Shown here: positions 31,441-34,509 of the stretch, piece by piece
How the letters are laid out: every line of letters starts with the position of its first letter
Numbering within the stretch: position 1 is the first letter of the stretch
Assembly (NCBI GenBank): GCA_034439815.1
Contig: JAWXBD010000005.1
Location: 1-34,509, forward strand
Direction of reading: 5' to 3'
Length of the DNA: 34,509 bases
Origin: JAEUIT01 sp034439815
GTDB lineage: Bacteria; Planctomycetota; Phycisphaerae; Phycisphaerales; SM1A02
Program-made: the position numbers and the translations under genes
Notes under the pieces: model-generated
What the model was told of the DNA's origin: nothing
Seen by the model: the letters and a program-made list of their open reading frames with translations, nothing else
Databases searched by the model: none

Positions 31441-33399
31441 ATGGAACACCGTTTCGGTCTGAAGGATCTGATCGTCATTGTGCTGCTGCTGCTCATCGGC
31501 GTCTCGGTATGGCTGTCGATGGTGCAGAAGAATCGGGATTGGCGCGAGCTGCAGCGCATCGCGAGTCGCGTCGACGAGATGGGGCGCCGCATGGAAGAGA
31601 TCGCGGCAACCGAGACGATGCTGAGCGACGGTATGAAGGAGCTGAGCGCGGCGGTGAAGAGCCGCCCGCTCGCCGCGGCGCCGCTTCCCGGACAAGAGGA
31701 CGCCGAAGCCGCCTCAGCAGCGAGCCCGCGCGATGCGGCGTGGGCGCGACCGAACGTGCCGATCGAATGGTTCGGCGACTGGACCTATACGACGGATCCG
31801 CGCACGGATCCCAACTACCGCGCCGGCGGTGAGTTCTTCGAAGTATTCGAAGCGCAGCCGCCGAAAATCGTGCCGTATATCGCCGAGGATGTGTACAGCC
31901 GCCGCGTGTATGAGCGTGTTGTTGAACCGCTTGGCACGTTCGACGCCAACACACTCAAGCCGCGCGGCGTGCTGGCGGATGCGTGGCAGATGGATCCGGA
32001 CGGACTCTGGTTCCGCGTGCATCTCAATCCGAAGGCGACGTTTTCTGACGGCAAGCCTGTCACGTCCGAGGATGTGCGCTGGACCGTGATGGACTACGTG
32101 TTCAACCCGCTCATTGAAGCGGTGCGCACACGATCCACGCTGGACATGATCGAAGCGGTCAACGTGATCGACGATCACACCGTCGAGTTCGTATTCAACA
32201 AGGCCGTCTTCACGAACCTCAGCTACACGATGGGGCTGTACGTGCTGCCGAAGCACTACTACTCGCAGTTCGAGCCAAGTCAGATCAATCAGGCGACTGG
32301 TCTCCTCATGGGATCCGGCGCGTTCCGCCTGCCAACGAACGATCCGGATCAGCAGTGGGCACCGCCGGCGGACCTCAAACTGATCCGCAACGATCGCTAC
32401 TGGGCCGCGAACGCACGCTCGCCGCTCGCAGCCATGCGGTATCGCGCCGTCAATGACGAGCTGTCGCGTTTGACGGCGTATCGCAAGGGCGAGTGCTCGA
32501 TGATCATGCCGACTCCGGCGCAGTTCGTCTCCGTGTCAAAGGAGCCCGGCTGGCAGGAGCGGAGCTGGTCGCTGAACTGGAACAACATGCGGTCGCCGTA
32601 CTCTTTCATCGGTTGGCAGTGCGGCCCGCGCGCCGGGAAAAAGCTGACGCCGTTCTCCGACCAGCGCGTCCGGCAGGCGATGACGCTGATGCTCGATCGC
32701 GAGCGCATGATTCGCGATATCTGGGAAGGCATCGGCGTGCTCGCCAAAGGCTCCGTGAATCCAGACTCGCCCGCGTCGAACCCTTCGATCTCGCCGTGGC
32801 CGTACGACCAGGCGAAGGCGAGAGAGCTCCTTGCTGAAGCGGGATGGATTGATCGCGACGGTGACGGAGTGATTGAGAACCCCGCAGGAGACGAATTTGA
32901 GTTTGAGCTCACGCGACCGGCCGGCGGCGAGACAGCCGAGCGCATCGGCAAGTTCCTCAAAGACGCGTGCACGAAGGTCGGCATCCGTTGTAACACGCGG
33001 GTCATTGACTGGGCCGGTGTCGCCGACATTCTGAAGTCTCGCGACTTCGATGCGATCATCATGAGCTGGGGCGCGAACGCGCCTGAGAGCGATCCGAAGC
33101 AGATCTTTCATTCGGACTCGATGCGCGAAGGCGGAGACAATTTCGTGCAGTGGAAATCCGAAGCGGCCGATCGCGCGATCGATCAGATCCGAACGACGAT
33201 CGACTTTGACGCCCGGATGAAGGCATGGCATACGTTCGGCGCTGTGCTTCACGAGGAGCAGCCCTACACGTTCGTGCGCATCGTCCCGTGGCTTCGCTTT
33301 GTCAACAAGGAATTCGGCAATGTGCAGACGTACCGCAGCGGCATGGAAACGTGGGAGTTCTTCAACGCCGGGCCCCTGACACCGGGTCCGGTCAGTTGA
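31441..33399 (+). CDS. Family 5 peptide-binding protein with membrane anchor and coiled coil
   Basis: Substrate-binding protein of an Opp/Dpp-type importer. The 652-residue product has an N-terminal membrane helix (about 7-29, LIVIVLLLLIGVSVWLS) and no lipobox Cys. A charged helical segment follows (31-73, ELQRIASRVDEMGRRMEEI), probably coiled coil, then an Ala/Pro linker. The SBP_bac_5 domain (about 130-640) shows YERVVEPLGTFDANTL, LADAWQMDPDGLWFRVHL, ATFSDGKPVTSEDVRWT, DQRVRQAMTLMLDRERM and LAEAGWIDRDGDGVIENP. ATG 31441 is chosen as the start of the anchor; no ribosome site is clear. It sits between two permease genes. Most relatives are free periplasmic or lipoproteins; a helix-anchored, coiled-coil form is unusual. 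Confidence 0.92.
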   Translation: MEHRFGLKDLIVIVLLLLIGVSVWLSMVQKNRDWRELQRIASRVDEMGRRMEEIAATETMLSDGMKELSAAVKSRPLAAAPLPGQEDAEAASAASPRDAAWARPNVPIEWFGDWTYTTDPRTDPNYRAGGEFFEVFEAQPPKIVPYIAEDVYSRRVYERVVEPLGTFDANTLKPRGVLADAWQMDPDGLWFRVHLNPKATFSDGKPVTSEDVRWTVMDYVFNPLIEAVRTRSTLDMIEAVNVIDDHTVEFVFNKAVFTNLSYTMGLYVLPKHYYSQFEPSQINQATGLLMGSGAFRLPTNDPDQQWAPPADLKLIRNDRYWAANARSPLAAMRYRAVNDELSRLTAYRKGECSMIMPTPAQFVSVSKEPGWQERSWSLNWNNMRSPYSFIGWQCGPRAGKKLTPFSDQRVRQAMTLMLDRERMIRDIWEGIGVLAKGSVNPDSPASNPSISPWPYDQAKARELLAEAGWIDRDGDGVIENPAGDEFEFELTRPAGGETAERIGKFLKDACTKVGIRCNTRVIDWAGVADILKSRDFDAIIMSWGANAPESDPKQIFHSDSMREGGDNFVQWKSEAADRAIDQIRTTIDFDARMKAWHTFGAVLHEEQPYTFVRIVPWLRFVNKEFGNVQTYRSGMETWEFFNAGPLTPGPVS

Positions 33400-33424
33400 G
33401 CCGGGCGACCTTCTGCGACGCACC

Positions 33425-34509
33425 ATGCTGACGTATCTCGTCCGACGCATACTCGTGATGATTCCGACGCTGCTCGGAATCACGTTCCTCGTCTTCTCGC
33501 TGCTGGCGCTCGCGCCCGGCGGGATCGGCGCGGGCTTGACAGTGTCGGGCGGCAACATGGATGCGAGCAAGCTCGCGCAGCTCCAGGCGCGCCTGGAAGA
33601 TCGGTATGGTCTCAATGATCCGTTGCTCGTTCAATACGGACGATGGCTCAGTCACCTTTCGCCATTGAAGTTTGGAAAGCGCGATCAGGTGAGTCCGGGC
33701 GGCGAGTTGATCTCTTCGCCTGCGGCCCTTCATCAGCCGCCGCTGCAGCACTGGTTCCCGTTTGAGCCTGCCGTGGTCGGAGTGATTCCCACGCGCCCCT
33801 TGGTCGATGAGACGACGCGGTCGGACGCACAGCGGGATTTCCGCCGTCTTCAGACGCAGTACGCCACGGCGCGCGGTGCGTATAACGGCACACGAAAGCA
33901 GCTGTCGCTCGAACTGATCGACTACGCCAAGGCCGAAGGCATCGGTGGCGCCCGTACCCCGAAGGGCGAGGTTCGATGGTCGGCGTTTGCGCGAATCGAA
34001 CCAGATCGCGCGAACCTGTTGTGGCCGTCGATCGAGCGGATGTTTGCGGATCTCCACCGGCAGTATGACGTCGGAGAAGCGGCGCGGGCGAGAATGGCCA
34101 ATGCGTTTGACGCGAAGCCGTTCGAAGAAGCGGGTATCGGCATCGTTCCCGATGTACTCACGATCGGACCGCCGGATCTCGGCGTCTCGTTCAGCAGCGG
34201 CCGCCCGGTGAGCGAACTGATCCTGAGCCGGCTTCCAGTCACGCTGCTGCTGAACTTCATTGCGTTCCCGATCATCTACCTCGTCGCGATTCCCAGCGGC
34301 ATGCTCGCCGCATCACGAAAAGGTTCGCTGTTTGACGTCACCAGCGGCGCAATGTTTCTCGCGCTCTGGTCGATTCCCACCGTGTGGGCCGGCGTGCTCG
34401 CGATCGGCTATCTCGCAAGCCCGCAGGGACTCAATGCGTTTCCCGTGACCGGCCTGCATGACACCGCTGCCGATACGTGGCCATTTCTGCCGACGTGGTC
34501 GAGCTCAGG
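33425..34509 (+). CDS. Peptide/nickel-type ABC transporter permease (OppB/DppB-like), cut by window end
   Basis: Partial: 361 codons are visible and the frame is still open at the window edge. The N terminus MLTYLVRRILVMIPTLLGI and then FLVFSLLALAPGG is typical of OppB. DRYGLNDPLLVQYGRWLSHL follows as expected. In most relatives the motif GDxGxSxxxxxPV comes directly next; here it appears only near residue 251 (DLGVSFSSGRPVSELI). About 170 residues (33662-34172) are thus inserted in the first periplasmic loop. The insert is hydrophilic, with charged helical stretches (RSDAQRDFRRLQTQYATA). The second helix follows (VTLLLNFIAFPIIYLVAIPSG). It begins 25 nt after the binding protein gene, in the same operon. 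Confidence 0.9.
   Translation, partial: MLTYLVRRILVMIPTLLGITFLVFSLLALAPGGIGAGLTVSGGNMDASKLAQLQARLEDRYGLNDPLLVQYGRWLSHLSPLKFGKRDQVSPGGELISSPAALHQPPLQHWFPFEPAVVGVIPTRPLVDETTRSDAQRDFRRLQTQYATARGAYNGTRKQLSLELIDYAKAEGIGGARTPKGEVRWSAFARIEPDRANLLWPSIERMFADLHRQYDVGEAARARMANAFDAKPFEEAGIGIVPDVLTIGPPDLGVSFSSGRPVSELILSRLPVTLLLNFIAFPIIYLVAIPSGMLAASRKGSLFDVTSGAMFLALWSIPTVWAGVLAIGYLASPQGLNAFPVTGLHDTAADTWPFLPTWSSS

Overview
The window reads as chromosomal DNA of a high-GC, diderm, free-living bacterium, most likely a planctomycete of the Phycisphaerae type. The clues are a secreted protease ending in two type I dockerin repeats of the DxDxSGxxDxxDLSILLxxWG style, an exported DNRLRE protein with a PEP-CTERM-like tail, two tandem prepilin-like proteins with a W-x-G-N-x-x-Y-x-D-N-H signature, a Ser/Thr kinase with an N-terminal GspE-like region, an ECF sigma factor, and lipid A/heptose genes (lpxK, hldE, a GT9 transferase). 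This placement rests on protein style, not on a marker gene, so it is an inference. No mobile element, CRISPR array, tRNA or rRNA was seen.

Layout. 1-2.8 kb (minus): rpsO-pnp with a clear intrinsic terminator. 3.1-6.4 kb (plus): an acyl-CoA carboxylase carboxyltransferase and a secreted M64 peptidase with dockerin repeats, facing a minus-strand DNRLRE/PEP-CTERM-like protein. 7.3-9.2 kb (plus): rdgB and a CxxCxxCC (YkgJ-type) protein. 9.2-14.5 kb (minus): a compact cluster, nfeD (ClpP-class protease form), a short nfeD, floA, a family 2 glycosyltransferase and a flippase-like membrane protein, with two GTGA stop/start overlaps. 14.6-16.7 kb (minus): two paralogous prepilin-like genes, separated by an 11-bp triple tandem repeat and a strong hairpin. 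16.7-17.6 kb: a gene-free stretch with several small hairpins. 17.6-19.7 kb: a RidA-family gene converging on a Ser/Thr kinase gene. 20.1-25 kb (plus): GT9 transferase, maf, small membrane protein and lpxK chained by ATGA overlaps, followed by hldE. 25-27.7 kb (plus): a small exported protein, an HU-like gene rich in inverted repeats, and dnaB. 27.8-30.2 kb (plus): an ECF sigma factor, a single-span membrane protein and an exported or anchored helical protein. 30.3 kb to the window end (plus): a peptide-type ABC importer in the order permease C, binding protein, permease B; the last gene is cut by the window edge.

Working together: the plus-strand block at 20-25 kb supplies heptose activation, a heptosyltransferase-like enzyme and the lipid A 4'-kinase, so this cell probably makes a lipid A/heptose-core LPS. 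The 9-14 kb cluster couples flotillin/NfeD membrane-domain proteins to a polyprenyl-type glycosyltransferase and a putative lipid flippase, an envelope theme again. The most unusual parts are the ECF sigma module with two unrecognised membrane partners, and the ABC importer, whose binding protein is anchored by a transmembrane helix plus coiled coil and whose OppB-like permease carries an insertion of roughly 170 residues after its first membrane helix.
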